DNA from: Stagnimonas aquatica
GTDB taxonomy: Bacteria > Pseudomonadota > Gammaproteobacteria > Nevskiales > Nevskiaceae
Direction: 5' to 3'
DNA: 64,000 nucleotides
Assembly (NCBI RefSeq): GCF_003730135.1
Contig: NZ_RJVO01000004.1
Location: forward strand, 186,001 to 250,000
Part shown: in pieces, positions 55,140-64,000 of the stretch
Position numbering within the stretch: position 1 is the first letter of the stretch
How the letters are laid out: the number at the start of each line of letters is the position of its first letter
Position numbers and translations under genes: made by a program
Notes under the pieces: generated by a model
Seen by the model: only the letters and a program-made list of their open reading frames with translations
The model's database searches: none
Told to the model about the DNA's origin: nothing

Positions 55140-56461
55140 GCATGAATCAGAGCAACCTCAGCTATACCGTCGCTCCCGGCGGCCAATTGCACGGCCGCCT
55201 GCGGGTGCCGGGCGACAAGTCCATTTCCCACCGCGCGGTGATGCTGGCCTCGCTGGCCGATGGGGTGTCGGAAATCACCGGCTTCCTCAGTGGCGAAGAC
55301 TGCCTGTGCACCATGAAGGCCTTCCAGAAGATGGGGGTGCGGATCGAGCGGCTGGGCGACACCCATCTGCGCGTGCACGGCGTCGGCCTGCGCGGGCTGA
55401 AGGCGCCGGCGTCGGCGCTGGACATGGGCAATTCCGGCACCGCCATGCGGCTGATGTGCGGCCTCCTGGCCGGACAGCCGTTCGCCAGCACGCTGATCGG
55501 CGACGCTTCGCTGTCGCGGCGGCCGATGAAGCGGGTCATCAACCCGCTGGCGACCATGGGCGCACGCATCGAGTCGCAGGACGGCCGCGCGCCACTGCAG
55601 GTGCAGGCGGTGCAGGGCGGGCTCAAGGGCCTGCGCTATGACTCGCCGGTGGCGAGCGCGCAGGTCAAGTCCTGCCTGCTGCTGGCCGGGCTCTACGCCC
55701 AGGGCCGCACCGAGGTCTACGAGCCGGAAGCCAGCCGCGATCACACCGAGCGCATGTTCCGCGCCTTCGGAATCGAGGTGGAGGCGCGCGAAGGCTATGC
55801 GGCGGTGCAGGGCGGCCAGTCGCTGCGCGCAGCCGACATCGCAGTGCCGGCCGACATCTCCTCCGCCGCCTTCTTTCTGGTTGGCGCCGCCATTAGCCCC
55901 GGCTCGGACGTGACCCTGGTCGAGGTCGGCATCAACCCGACCCGGGACGGCATCGTCACCATCCTCCGTCAGATGGGCGCGCAGATTGACCTGCTTAACG
56001 AACGCCAACTGGGCGGCGAGCCGGTTGCCGACCTGCGGGTGCGCGGCAGCCGCCTGAAAGGGGTGCATATCGGCAAGGAACTGGTCGCCAGCGCCATCGA
56101 CGAGTTCCCGGTGCTGTTCGTGGCCGCCGCCTTCGCCGAGGGCGAGACGGTGGTGACCGGCGCCGAGGAGCTGCGGGTGAAGGAATCCGACCGCATCCAG
56201 ACCATGTGCGACGGCCTCAGGGCGCTGGGGATTTCCGCCATCGCCACGCCGGACGGCATGCGTATCTGCGGCGGCCGCATGCACGGTGGCGAGGTGGACA
56301 GCCATGGCGATCACCGCATCGCCATGAGTTTCGCGATGGCCGCGCTGTGCGCCGAGCAGCCGATCCGCATCCTCGACTGCCTGAACGTCAACACCTCCTT
56401 CCCCGGCTTCGCCACGCTGGCGGCGGGCGCCGGTCTGCGTCTGACCGTGAGCGGGTCATGA
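55136..56461 (+). CDS. aroA: 3-phosphoshikimate 1-carboxyvinyltransferase (EPSP synthase)
   Basis: The 441-residue enzyme has LRVPGDKSISHRAVML, GNSGTAMRLMCG, SLSRRPMKRVI, IDEFPVLFVAAAFA-type catalytic Asp region and RVKESDRI, with a DHRIAMS motif near the end. It joins shikimate 3-phosphate and PEP. The ATG at 55136 overlaps the tyrA stop by ATGA; an ATG two codons later is the alternative. It overlaps cmk by ATGA. Confidence 0.96.
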   Translation: MSMNQSNLSYTVAPGGQLHGRLRVPGDKSISHRAVMLASLADGVSEITGFLSGEDCLCTMKAFQKMGVRIERLGDTHLRVHGVGLRGLKAPASALDMGNSGTAMRLMCGLLAGQPFASTLIGDASLSRRPMKRVINPLATMGARIESQDGRAPLQVQAVQGGLKGLRYDSPVASAQVKSCLLLAGLYAQGRTEVYEPEASRDHTERMFRAFGIEVEAREGYAAVQGGQSLRAADIAVPADISSAAFFLVGAAISPGSDVTLVEVGINPTRDGIVTILRQMGAQIDLLNERQLGGEPVADLRVRGSRLKGVHIGKELVASAIDEFPVLFVAAAFAEGETVVTGAEELRVKESDRIQTMCDGLRALGISAIATPDGMRICGGRMHGGEVDSHGDHRIAMSFAMAALCAEQPIRILDCLNVNTSFPGFATLAAGAGLRLTVSGS

Positions 56462-57135
56462 GTACGGTCCCGGTCATCGCCGTCGATGGCCCGGCCGGCG
56501 TCGGCAAGGGCATGGTCACCCGCTGGCTGGTGCAACGCACCGGCTTTCATCGCCTCGACTCCGGCGCGCTGTACCGCATCCTGGCGCTGGCGGCGGTGGC
56601 GGCCGGCGTCGATCTCGACGCGCACGCGGCGGTGGCGGCGCTGGCGCCGGGCCTGCAAATCAGCTTCACCGGCAGCAGCGAGGACGACGAGGCGATCCTG
56701 GTCGGAGGTCAGGACTGGACCCGCGAGCTGCGCGCCGAGACCACCGGTGCGCTGGCCTCGCGCATCGCGGTCTCGCCCGAGGTGCGAGAGGCGCTGCTGC
56801 AACGCCAGCGCGACTTCCGCCTCGCGCCCGGTCTGATCGCCGACGGCCGTGACATGGGCACGGTGGTGTTCCCGGATGCCCGGCTGAAACTGTTCCTCGA
56901 CGCCAGCCCGGAAGAACGCGCGACCCGACGCCAGCGGCAGTTGAGCAAAGCCGGCATTGCTGCTAATTTCGCCACCCTTTGTGAAGAAATCCGGGCGCGC
57001 GACGCCCGGGATCGTGGTCGGGCCGTGGCGCCTTTGAAGCCGGCAAGCGACGCGCATCTCATTGACACAACAGGACTTTCCCCCGAAGCCGTGCTGGCGA
57101 GGGTGGAGGCGCTGAGCGTTGCCGCCGGATTCTGA
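56458..57135 (+). CDS. cmk: Cytidylate kinase
   Basis: The 225-residue protein has a P-loop VDGPAGVGKGMVTRWLV, LDSGALYR, DGRDMGTVVFPDA (NMP-binding) and RRQRQLSKAG (lid). It phosphorylates CMP and dCMP. It overlaps aroA by ATGA and precedes rpsA, a conserved proteobacterial order. Confidence 0.97.
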   Translation: MSTVPVIAVDGPAGVGKGMVTRWLVQRTGFHRLDSGALYRILALAAVAAGVDLDAHAAVAALAPGLQISFTGSSEDDEAILVGGQDWTRELRAETTGALASRIAVSPEVREALLQRQRDFRLAPGLIADGRDMGTVVFPDARLKLFLDASPEERATRRQRQLSKAGIAANFATLCEEIRARDARDRGRAVAPLKPASDAHLIDTTGLSPEAVLARVEALSVAAGF

Positions 57136-57271
57136 ATCCTGGGCTTTTGCCCCGGTTTTTGCGCAAAAGAGGTTTTGCTGTGCCGTCAGGGCAAGGATGC
57201 GCTGACGTTTTTTCCACCCACCGGGCCCGCCAACTGGACGAAGGCGGATGTTCAACCTAACCGAGTACCCA

Positions 57272-58936
57272 ATGAGCGAATCTTTTGCGGAAATGTTTGA
57301 AGCCAGCCTTAAGGCTGGTCAATCGATGCAGTCTGGCACCATCGTCAATGCGCTGGTCCTGGACGTTAAATCCGACGTGGTGATCGTCGACGCGGGCTTG
57401 AAGTCCGAAGGCGTGATCCCCCTCGACGAATTCAAGGTCGACGGCGAGCTGAAGGTCGCCGTCGGCGACATGGTGGAAGTGGCGCTGGAAACCCTCGAAG
57501 ACGGTTTCGGCGAAACCAAGTTCTCCAAGGAGAAGGCCGAGCGCATCAAGGCTTGGGTCCGTCTCGACACCGCCTTCGAGAAGAAGGAAACCGTCATCGG
57601 CATCATCACCGGCAAGGTCAAGGGCGGTTTCACCGTCGACATCGGCGCCATCCGCGCCTTCCTGCCCGGTTCGCTGGTTGACGTGCGTCCGGTGCGCGAC
57701 ACCACCTTCCTGGAAGGCAAGCCGCTCGAGTTCAAGGTCATCAAGCTCGACAAGCTGCGCAACAACATCGTGGTCAGCCGCCGCGAAGTGCTGGAGGCCG
57801 AGTACTCGGCCGAGCGCGACAGCCTGCTCCAGAACCTGCAGGAAGGCGTGGTGCTCAAGGGCGTGGTCAAGAACCTCGTCGAGTACGGCGCGTTCGTGGA
57901 CCTGGGCGGCATCGACGGTCTGCTGCACATCACCGACATGACCTGGAAGCGCATCAAGGATCCGGCGGAAGTCGTCACTGCGGGCCAGGAAATCGAAGTC
58001 AAGGTCTTGAAGTACGACCGCGAGCGTCGCCGCGTGTCGCTGGGCCTCAAGCAGCTCGGCGCCGATCCCTGGGCCGACATCGCCCGTCGCTACCCCGAGA
58101 AGACCCGCCTGTTCGGCAAGGTCACCAACATCACCGACTACGGCTGCTTTGTCGAGATCGAGCCGGGCGTCGAGGGTCTGGTGCACGTCTCCGAGATGGA
58201 CTGGACCAACAAGAACGTCAACCCGGGCAAGGTTGTGCACCTGGGCGACGAGGTCGAGGTGATGATCCTCGACATCGACGGCGAACGCCGCCGTATCTCG
58301 CTGGGCATGAAGCAGTGCCGCCAGAACCCCTGGGAAGAGTTCGCGCAGAACCACCAGAAGGGCGACAAGGTCGGTGGCGCCATCAAGTCGATCACCGACT
58401 TCGGCATCTTCATCGGCCTGCCGGGCGGCATCGACGGTCTGGTGCACCTCTCCGATCTGGACTGGAACGAGCCGGGCGAAACCGCCGTGCGTCGCTTCAG
58501 CAAGGGCCAGGAAGTGGAAGCCGTGGTGCTCGCCATCGACGGCGCCCGCGAGCGCATCAGCCTGGGCGTGAAGCAGCTCGGTCAGGACCCGCTGACCCAG
58601 TTCCTCGCCGAGTACCAGAAGGGCGTGATGGTCAAGGGCACCGTCAAGACGGTGGATGCCCGTGGTGCGGTCATCGAGCTGCCGTACGGCGTCGAGGGCT
58701 ACATCAAGGCCAACGACCTGTCGCGCGAGCGCGTCGAGGACGCCACCAAGGTGCTGTCGGTCGGTGACACGCTGGAATCGCGCTTCATCGGCGTCGACCG
58801 CAAGAACCGCTCGGTCACCCTGTCGGTGCGCGAGAAGGAAATCCAGGAGGAGCAGGAGATCGTTGCCGAGTACAGCCGCAACGCCTCGACCGGCAAGACC
58901 TCGCTGGGCGACCTGCTGAAGGATCAGCTCGGCTAA
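57272..58936 (+). CDS. rpsA: 30S ribosomal protein S1
   Basis: The 554-residue protein has six S1 (OB-fold) domains: two N-terminal ribosome-binding ones (from about 17 and 103) and four RNA-binding ones with repeated V-K-G-V/T...[18 protein letters not shown] and [21 protein letters not shown] motifs. The ATG at 57272 gives the conserved [13 protein letters not shown] start; an in-frame ATG at 57248 has a nearby GAAGG but adds eight non-conserved residues. The ~110-bp leader (57136-57247) lacks a strong Shine-Dalgarno at the preferred start, in line with S1 autoregulation in other bacteria. Confidence 0.95.
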   Translation: MSESFAEMFEASLKAGQSMQSGTIVNALVLDVKSDVVIVDAGLKSEGVIPLDEFKVDGELKVAVGDMVEVALETLEDGFGETKFSKEKAERIKAWVRLDTAFEKKETVIGIITGKVKGGFTVDIGAIRAFLPGSLVDVRPVRDTTFLEGKPLEFKVIKLDKLRNNIVVSRREVLEAEYSAERDSLLQNLQEGVVLKGVVKNLVEYGAFVDLGGIDGLLHITDMTWKRIKDPAEVVTAGQEIEVKVLKYDRERRRVSLGLKQLGADPWADIARRYPEKTRLFGKVTNITDYGCFVEIEPGVEGLVHVSEMDWTNKNVNPGKVVHLGDEVEVMILDIDGERRRISLGMKQCRQNPWEEFAQNHQKGDKVGGAIKSITDFGIFIGLPGGIDGLVHLSDLDWNEPGETAVRRFSKGQEVEAVVLAIDGARERISLGVKQLGQDPLTQFLAEYQKGVMVKGTVKTVDARGAVIELPYGVEGYIKANDLSRERVEDATKVLSVGDTLESRFIGVDRKNRSVTLSVREKEIQEEQEIVAEYSRNASTGKTSLGDLLKDQLG

Positions 58937-58955
58937 GTTTCACGCCGTTGCTGGG

Positions 58956-58987
58956 AAAAGCCGCGCAGTTCTGCGCGGCTTTTTTTT
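58956..58987 (+). terminator. Rho-independent terminator after rpsA
   Basis: A 10-bp perfect stem AGCCGCGCAG-TT-CTGCGCGGCT (58959-58980) is followed by seven T and preceded by AAAA, so it may act in both directions. It separates rpsA from ihfB. Confidence 0.93.
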
Positions 58988-59096
58988 GCCTGTTGCTGGA
59001 CGAAGGGCGCTCCGACCTTGGCGCGCAGCGCTTGCGCCGGCGCGTGGCAATGGTCTATCGTCCGCCTCAGAAAGTGGCCATAAATAACTGAATCCC

Positions 59097-59396
59097 ATGA
59101 CGAAATCCGAGCTGATCGAGGCGCTGTCGCTGAAGCAGACGCACCTCATGCAGAAGGATGTCGAGCTGGCCGTGAAGCTGGTTCTGGACCAGATCAGCAA
59201 TGCCCTGGCGCGGCAGCAGCGGGTGGAAATCCGCGGCTTCGGCAGCTTCGCCCTGCATCACCGCCCTTCGCGGGTCGGACGCAATCCCAAGACCGGCGAG
59301 CCGGTGCACATCCCCGCCAAGCACGTGCCGCATTTCAAGCCGGGCAAGGAAATGCGCGAGCGGGTCAACGAAATGGGCCAGGCGGCGCAATCGTGA
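59097..59396 (+). CDS. ihfB: Integration host factor beta subunit
   Basis: The 99-residue HU/IHF-fold protein has [14 protein letters not shown], the [28 protein letters not shown] beta-arm with the intercalating Pro, and [11 protein letters not shown]. With IhfA it bends DNA, including at sigma-54 promoters such as the psp one here. It overlaps lapA by GTGA. Confidence 0.96.
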   Translation: MTKSELIEALSLKQTHLMQKDVELAVKLVLDQISNALARQQRVEIRGFGSFALHHRPSRVGRNPKTGEPVHIPAKHVPHFKPGKEMRERVNEMGQAAQS

Positions 59397-59683
59397 TCCG
59401 CCTGCTGATCATCGCGGTGCTGCTGGCGGTACTGATCTTCGGGGTCGCCATCGGCTTCTACAACGCCACCCCGGTCACCCTCGACTACCTGGCCGGGCAG
59501 TTGCAGCTGCCGCTGATCGGTCTGGTGCTGGGCGAATTCGTGCTGGTGAGTCTGCTGACCCTGCTGGTCTGCGGCGGTCGCATTCTCAGCCTGCGCGGCG
59601 AAATCCGCCGTCTGCGTCGGCAGATCAAGGATGCCCAGGCGGAACTCCAGAGCCTGCGCAACCTGCCCTTGAAGGATCAGTAA
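59393..59683 (+). CDS. lapA: Lipopolysaccharide assembly protein A domain protein
   Basis: The 96-residue protein has two transmembrane helices (about 3-22 and 42-64), the ATPVTLDYL-type periplasmic turn and a basic C-terminal helix (DUF1049/LapA). It overlaps ihfB by GTGA and is followed 3 bp later by lapB. Together they control LpxC turnover in related bacteria. Confidence 0.9.
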   Translation: MIRLLIIAVLLAVLIFGVAIGFYNATPVTLDYLAGQLQLPLIGLVLGEFVLVSLLTLLVCGGRILSLRGEIRRLRRQIKDAQAELQSLRNLPLKDQ

Positions 59684-59686
59684 ACC

Positions 59687-60823
59687 GTGGTGGAAGGACT
59701 CATCCTGTGGCTGCTGTTGCCGCTGGGCGCGGCGCTCGGCTGGGCGCTGGGCCGCAACCCGCGACCGGCCGGCGATCCGGAGACCCTGTCTGGTCTCAGT
59801 CATCTCGCCAATGAAAATCCCGACCGCGCGATTGCCGCCCTGACCAAGGCGGTCGAGCGCGACCCGGAAGCCGCCGAACTCAACCTCACCCTTGGCGCCC
59901 TGTTTCGCAAGCGCGGCGAAATCGACCGGGCCTTGCGTCTGCACGAGAGCGTGCTGGCCCGCAAGGAGCTGCGCAGCGACCTGCGCACCCAGGCGCTCTA
60001 CGAGCTCGGCCAGGACTGCCTCAAGGCCGGCTTGCTGGACCGTGCCGAAGAATTGCTGCGCGAGGCTTCGCAACATGCCTCGCACGCGGTGGTGGCTCTG
60101 GAGTTGCTGCTGCAAATCCACGAACTGCTGGGGGACTGGCAGCCGGCGCTGGATGTCGCCGGCCGGCTGGAAGCGCTGAAAGGCCAGAGCCTGGCTTTGC
60201 AACGTGCCCATTACGCCTGCGAGCTGTCCGATCTTGCCAGTCAGGATGGCCGCGAAGAGGAAGCGCTGCGCTGGGCGCGCAAGGCACTGGAGACCGATCC
60301 GGGCTGCGTGCGCGCCAGTCTATGTCTGGGCCGACTGGAGGAGACCCGCCAGCATTGGCACGACGCGCTGGCGGCCTACCTGAAGGTGTCCGAGCAGGAC
60401 GCCCGCTTCCTGCCGGAGGTGCTGCCGGCCATCGAGCGGGTGTGCGCGGCCGGTGGTGAGGTGGATACCTTCCGGCAGTTCCTCGACAAGGTCGAGGCCC
60501 AGCACGGCCTCGATTCCAGCGTCTGGCTGGCGCGGGCGCACCAGCTGCCCGATGCCAACGCCCAGGCGCTGTACCTGGCCGACAAGTTGGCGCAGCGTCC
60601 GTCCTGGCGCGGACTGGTGCAGTTTCTCAGCCTCCCGGTTGCCGGCGACGCCGGTCGCCTGAGTCGGCCTGTGCAGGCCTTCCGCGAGTCCCTGGTGAAG
60701 GTGCTGGACAAGCGGCCGCGCTACCACTGCAGTCACTGCGGGTTCGCGCCGAGTCTGCTGTTCTGGCGCTGCCCCAGCTGCAAGCAGTGGGGCAGTGTGC
60801 ATCCGGCACCAGACACTCTCTGA
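59687..60823 (+). CDS. lapB: LapB (YciM), LPS-assembly TPR protein
   Basis: The 378-residue protein has an N-terminal membrane helix (3-20), a TPR solenoid (about 35-330; PDRAIAALTKAVERDPEAAELNLTLGALFRKRGEIDRAL opens the first units) and a C-terminal rubredoxin-like zinc knuckle CSHCG...CPSCKQW. LapB recruits FtsH to LpxC and so limits LPS synthesis. The GTG start at 59687 places the membrane anchor first. Confidence 0.95.
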   Translation: MVEGLILWLLLPLGAALGWALGRNPRPAGDPETLSGLSHLANENPDRAIAALTKAVERDPEAAELNLTLGALFRKRGEIDRALRLHESVLARKELRSDLRTQALYELGQDCLKAGLLDRAEELLREASQHASHAVVALELLLQIHELLGDWQPALDVAGRLEALKGQSLALQRAHYACELSDLASQDGREEEALRWARKALETDPGCVRASLCLGRLEETRQHWHDALAAYLKVSEQDARFLPEVLPAIERVCAAGGEVDTFRQFLDKVEAQHGLDSSVWLARAHQLPDANAQALYLADKLAQRPSWRGLVQFLSLPVAGDAGRLSRPVQAFRESLVKVLDKRPRYHCSHCGFAPSLLFWRCPSCKQWGSVHPAPDTL

Positions 60824-60857
60824 AGCGCCGGCCGGTCGCGCCCGGCCCGGGTATCCG

Positions 60858-62354
60858 CTATTGGCCGTAGGTGTTGCGGTAGCGACGATCACCGCGATTG
60901 ATGTCGGCCAGCACGTTCTTGGGAATTTTCTCGATCAGGTCCTGGCGCATGGCCGACAGCCGGGCGCGGTCCTGCGGGTCCAGGCTGGCCAGCCGCAGGC
61001 CGGCGTCCAACTGGGTCAGGGCGCCGCGCTGGTCGCCGCGCTGGAGGTAATAGGTGGCGATCTGGAACTGCGATTCGGCGATGTTGCCCAGCTGCCGGGA
61101 GGCCTCGGACAGCAGGCGGTAGGTTTCCACCCGGGTGCCCAGGGCCTGGTCGCGGGTCAGTAGCAGCTGACGAGCTTCCGCCGGCTTCTTGTCATCGAGC
61201 AGGGCTTGCGCCTGGGCGAGGATCGCCGGGGCGTAGCGCGGGTTCAGGGTCAGCGCCTTGGCCAGCAGCGCGCGGCCTTCGGCGCTGTGGCCGGAGTCGG
61301 CCAGAAGCTCGGCCTGCAACAACTGCACGTTCACCTGCCGTGGCAGGCTGGCGACCAGCGGCTTCAGGGCTTCGAGGCCATCGTCGGCGCGACCCACCTT
61401 CGACAAAGCGAAGGCATAGCCGTAGCGCACCGCCGGCGAGTTGTCGCCGGCGCGCAGTCGCCGCCCGAAGTCGTCGACCGCCTCATTGACGCGCTCGGCC
61501 ATCAGCACCTGGGTGCGCGCCTTCATCAGCGAGAACTCCACCGAATCCCGATGCTCGGTCTTGGGCAGCGCCTCCGCGCGCGCCCGGGCCTCGGCGATGC
61601 GGGTGGTGTTGACCGGGTGGGTGCGCAGGATTTCCGGCAGCCCCGCGCCGTACAGGCGTGATTGCTGTTCCAGCTTGGCGAAGAAGCTGGCCATGCCCTC
61701 GGGGTCGTAGCCGGCCTCGGCCATGGTGTGGATGCCGATGCGGTCGGCTTCCAGTTCGTGGGCGCGGGTGTAGTTGACCTCGCGCTGGTAGTTGACCGAC
61801 TGCCCCAGCGCCAGGGCGCCGAAGATCACGTCGGGATTGGCCGAGCCGGCGATGATGGCGGCGATCATCGCCGCCCAGGTGGCGATGTTGGCGGTGCGGG
61901 TATCGGCGGCGGTGCGCGCCAGATGGCGCTGGGTGACGTGGGCCTGCTCGTGGCCCATGACGCCCGCCAGTTCGCTCTCGTTGTCGGCGGACAGCAGCAG
62001 GCCGGCGTTGATGCCCACCAGACCGCCCGGCACCGCGAAGGCATTGATGCGCGGATCGCCGATGACATAGAACTTGAACGGTACCGGTGCGGCGGCGCCC
62101 TTGGCCGCCAGCTTCCAGCCCACCGAGTTGATGTAGTCGGAGACCTCCGGGTCTTCGACCAGATAGTCGCCGCCGTACAGCTCGGCGGCCACCTCGGCGC
62201 CGATCTTGGCCTCCTGTGCCGGAGACAGCGTCAGGTCGGCGGGCTCGCCCATCTGCGGCAGGTCGAGCGCGGCCGGCGTGCCCTGGGCCTGGGCGCCCAG
62301 GGCGGTGGTCAGGGTCAGTGCGGCAAGCAGGTGCAGGGCAGGGTAGGTGCGCAA
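60858..62354 (-). CDS. bepA: M48-family periplasmic protease/chaperone (BepA-like)
   Basis: The protein of about 498 residues has a signal peptide (RTYPALHLLAALTLTTALGAQA), an M48 domain with Zn motif HEQAH (from 135), upstream NAFAVPGGLVGIN and third-ligand HELEADRIGI, then a C-terminal TPR region with repeated ALTLNPRYAPAILAQAQALL-type units. This is the BepA layout: quality control of outer-membrane beta-barrels and LptD. The start is uncertain. A TTG at 62354 begins the signal peptide; the upstream open frame reaches 62492 but overlaps the divergent cvpA start. Confidence 0.88.
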   Translation of the reverse strand: MRTYPALHLLAALTLTTALGAQAQGTPAALDLPQMGEPADLTLSPAQEAKIGAEVAAELYGGDYLVEDPEVSDYINSVGWKLAAKGAAAPVPFKFYVIGDPRINAFAVPGGLVGINAGLLLSADNESELAGVMGHEQAHVTQRHLARTAADTRTANIATWAAMIAAIIAGSANPDVIFGALALGQSVNYQREVNYTRAHELEADRIGIHTMAEAGYDPEGMASFFAKLEQQSRLYGAGLPEILRTHPVNTTRIAEARARAEALPKTEHRDSVEFSLMKARTQVLMAERVNEAVDDFGRRLRAGDNSPAVRYGYAFALSKVGRADDGLEALKPLVASLPRQVNVQLLQAELLADSGHSAEGRALLAKALTLNPRYAPAILAQAQALLDDKKPAEARQLLLTRDQALGTRVETYRLLSEASRQLGNIAESQFQIATYYLQRGDQRGALTQLDAGLRLASLDPQDRARLSAMRQDLIEKIPKNVLADINRGDRRYRNTYGQ

Positions 62355-62490
62355 GGAAGGAGTCCGGTAGCCGGCTGAATGCCGGGTGCTGCTGCCTATA
62401 GTGTGATGCAAAAGGAGATTGGTTCGTCGCAACTGCGGAGTCGCGATGCCGCAATGATAAAATGCCACTTCACCACGGTCGGCAGCACGC

Positions 62491-63027
62491 ATGAATTGGG
62501 CGGATTACGCGATCCTCACGATAGTCCTGGTTTCCATCCTGGTGGGGATTTTCCGTGGGCTGACCCGTGAGCTGCTGGGCCTGGTCGGCTGGGTGCTGGC
62601 GTTCTGGCTGGCGTTCCACTTCCTCGACCCGGTCGCCGCCTGGCTCGACGGTCGCATCGCCACTCCGTCGGTGCGGCGGGCGGTGGCCTTCGGCGGCATT
62701 TTCCTGATCACCTTGCTGCTGTCGTCGATCGCCGCCTTCCTGCTGGCTTCGATGATCCGCGACAGCCAGTTTTCCGGTGTTGACCGGACCCTCGGTGGCG
62801 GTTTCGGCTTCCTGCGTGGTCTGCTGCTGATCGCCGCCCTGCTGATGGTCGCCGGCACCACTACCGCACGCCAGGATCTCTGGTGGCGCCAGTCGCTGCT
62901 GGTGCCCGAGCTGGAATGGCTGGCCGACGCCCTACACTCCGTGTTACCCGAGAGCTGGATTCGGGCACTGGAGTCCCCACATTCCCCTTCCGAACCTGCC
63001 GTTCCACGGCAGGGCCGGTTTTCCTGA
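62491..63027 (+). CDS. cvpA: CvpA family membrane protein
   Basis: The 178-residue protein has four hydrophobic segments and the CvpA motifs NWADYAILTIVLVSILVGIFRGLTRELLGL and GGGFGFLRGLLLI. It is encoded just ahead of purF, as in many proteobacteria. In E. coli it is needed for colicin V export; the true role is unclear. Confidence 0.94.
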   Translation: MNWADYAILTIVLVSILVGIFRGLTRELLGLVGWVLAFWLAFHFLDPVAAWLDGRIATPSVRRAVAFGGIFLITLLLSSIAAFLLASMIRDSQFSGVDRTLGGGFGFLRGLLLIAALLMVAGTTTARQDLWWRQSLLVPELEWLADALHSVLPESWIRALESPHSPSEPAVPRQGRFS

Positions 63028-63071
63028 GCCGTTCTCAGAACAGCCTTTCGTCTCTAGGAGCTTCCTGACCC

Positions 63072-64000
63072 ATGTGCGGCATCGCCGGCCTCGTCTCCAA
63101 ATCGCCCGTCAATCAGGAACTGTTTGACGCCCTGACCATGCTGCAGCACCGGGGCCAGGACGCCGCCGGCATCATCACCGCCGATGGCGACCGCCTGCAC
63201 CTGCGCAAGGAAAACGGTCTGGTGCGCGATGTCTTCCACGCCGACGAGCACATGAACAAGCTGCGCGGCCTGATGGGCATCGGTCACGTCCGCTACCCGA
63301 CCGCCGGCTGCGCCACCTCGGCGGAAGCCCAGCCCTTCTACACCAACATGCCGTTCGGCATTTCCCTGGCGCACAACGGCAATCTGACCAATACCGAGGA
63401 GCTCAAGCAGGCCCTGTTCGAGGAGGACCGCCGGCACATCAACACCGAGTCCGACTCCGAGGTGCTGCTCAACGTCTTCGCCCACGAGCTGATGCAGCAG
63501 AACACCCTGCGGCTGACGCCGGAGGACATCTTCGCCGCCGTTGCCCGCGTGCATCGCCGGGTGCGCGGGGCCTACGCGGTGGTGGCGATGATCACCGGCT
63601 ACGGCATCGTCGGTTTCCGCGATCCCTACGGCATCCGTCCGGCGGTGGTTGGCCGTCGCGACGGCCCGCATGGCCCGGACTTCCTGATCGCCTCCGAGTC
63701 GGTGGCGCTCGACGCGCTCGGTTTCACGGTGCTCGGCGACATCGAGCCCGGCGAGGCGGTGATCGTCACCGAGGACGGCCGCCTGTTCCGCCAGCAGTGC
63801 GCCGCCAAGCCGATGTACTCGCCCTGCATCTTCGAGTACGTCTATCTGGCCCGCCCGGACTCGATGATGAACAACATCTCGGTGCACAAGGCGCGCCTGC
63901 GCATGGGCGTGAAGCTGGCCGAGAAGATCCAGCGCATCTGGCCAGACCACGACATCGACGTGGTCATCCCGATCCCCGATACCTCGCGGGTGCCGGCCTC
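63072..64000 (+). CDS. purF: Amidophosphoribosyltransferase (3' end outside window)
   Basis: At least 309 residues are present. The N-terminal Cys2 is the glutaminase nucleophile (MCGIAGLV). [30 protein letters not shown] and [12 protein letters not shown] follow, and the phosphoribosyltransferase domain begins before the window ends. It uses PRPP and glutamine for the first purine step. It lies 44 bp after cvpA. Confidence 0.97.
   Translation, partial: MCGIAGLVSKSPVNQELFDALTMLQHRGQDAAGIITADGDRLHLRKENGLVRDVFHADEHMNKLRGLMGIGHVRYPTAGCATSAEAQPFYTNMPFGISLAHNGNLTNTEELKQALFEEDRRHINTESDSEVLLNVFAHELMQQNTLRLTPEDIFAAVARVHRRVRGAYAVVAMITGYGIVGFRDPYGIRPAVVGRRDGPHGPDFLIASESVALDALGFTVLGDIEPGEAVIVTEDGRLFRQQCAAKPMYSPCIFEYVYLARPDSMMNNISVHKARLRMGVKLAEKIQRIWPDHDIDVVIPIPDTSRVPA

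Noticed and set aside
57248-57271. Upstream start for ribosomal protein S1
   Set aside because: It adds eight non-conserved residues; the ATG at 57272 matches the conserved N-terminus, though the GAAGG near 57248 leaves some doubt.
62355-62492. Upstream start for the BepA-like protease
   Set aside because: It would overlap the divergent cvpA start and place ~46 non-conserved residues before the signal peptide.

Overview
The window is about 68% GC chromosomal DNA with dense coding and short leaders. The core gene order serC-serA-pheA-hisC-tyrA-aroA-cmk-rpsA-ihfB-lapA-lapB, cvpA-purF nearby, and a complete PspF-PspABC system point to a gammaproteobacterium. High GC, the dispersed GC-rich palindromes and the DUF559 gene are compatible with the Xanthomonadales/Lysobacterales, but that placement is inference. 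I saw no tRNA, rRNA, phage, classical insertion sequence or CRISPR array.

Layout. 1-780: the 3' end of an MgtA-type P-type ATPase. 777-3620: a metal-responsive MerR regulator, its palindromic promoter and a CopA-like Cu+/Ag+ ATPase. 3640-3722: a perfect inverted repeat. 3752-9579 (minus): a nucleotide-salvage-like group (divergent PRPP synthetase, AMP/thymidine phosphorylase homologue, beta-CASP nuclease), a hydrolase, a VOC protein and a tandem GST-N protein. 9591-14229 (minus): esterase, metallo-hydrolase, acyltransferase, structured repeat element copy 1, Gdx/SugE exporter and an alanine/sodium symporter. 14392-17313 (minus): a 973-residue PHP-domain lipoprotein. 17443-23367: proS, pterin dehydratase, two transsulfuration genes flanking a DUF559 gene held between inverted palindromes, and orn preceded by a 7-bp tandem repeat. 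23374-26402 (minus): a PhoPQ-like two-component system, a PepSY protein and a glycine-zipper protein. 26574-32307 (minus): DUF1329 and RND exporter genes with a MazEF-like toxin-antitoxin pair between them, then an M48 protease. 32410-36260: an unknown membrane-anchored protein, AIM24, an RND adaptor and a TetR regulator. 36458-39876: a VWA lipoprotein, an ECF sigma factor and a probable anti-sigma protein. 39906-43762: the psp locus with a sigma-54 promoter, containing structured element copy 2. 43766-47412: lipocalin and a HAE1 RND pump. 47590-49355: a DUF4394 lipoprotein and a VapBC-like pair. 49391-64000: the serine/aromatic supra-operon, rpsA, ihfB, lapAB, a BepA-like protease, cvpA and partial purF.

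Much of the window deals with envelope and metal stress (Psp, PhoPQ-like, RND, M48/BepA, LapAB, CopA). The most unusual signal is the pair of ~270-bp elements at 12142-12415 and 40575-40844. They have perfect terminal inverted repeats and several internal stems. Where the copies differ, nearly all stem differences are compensated on the partner strand. Each element begins at the TAG stop codon of a minus-strand gene.
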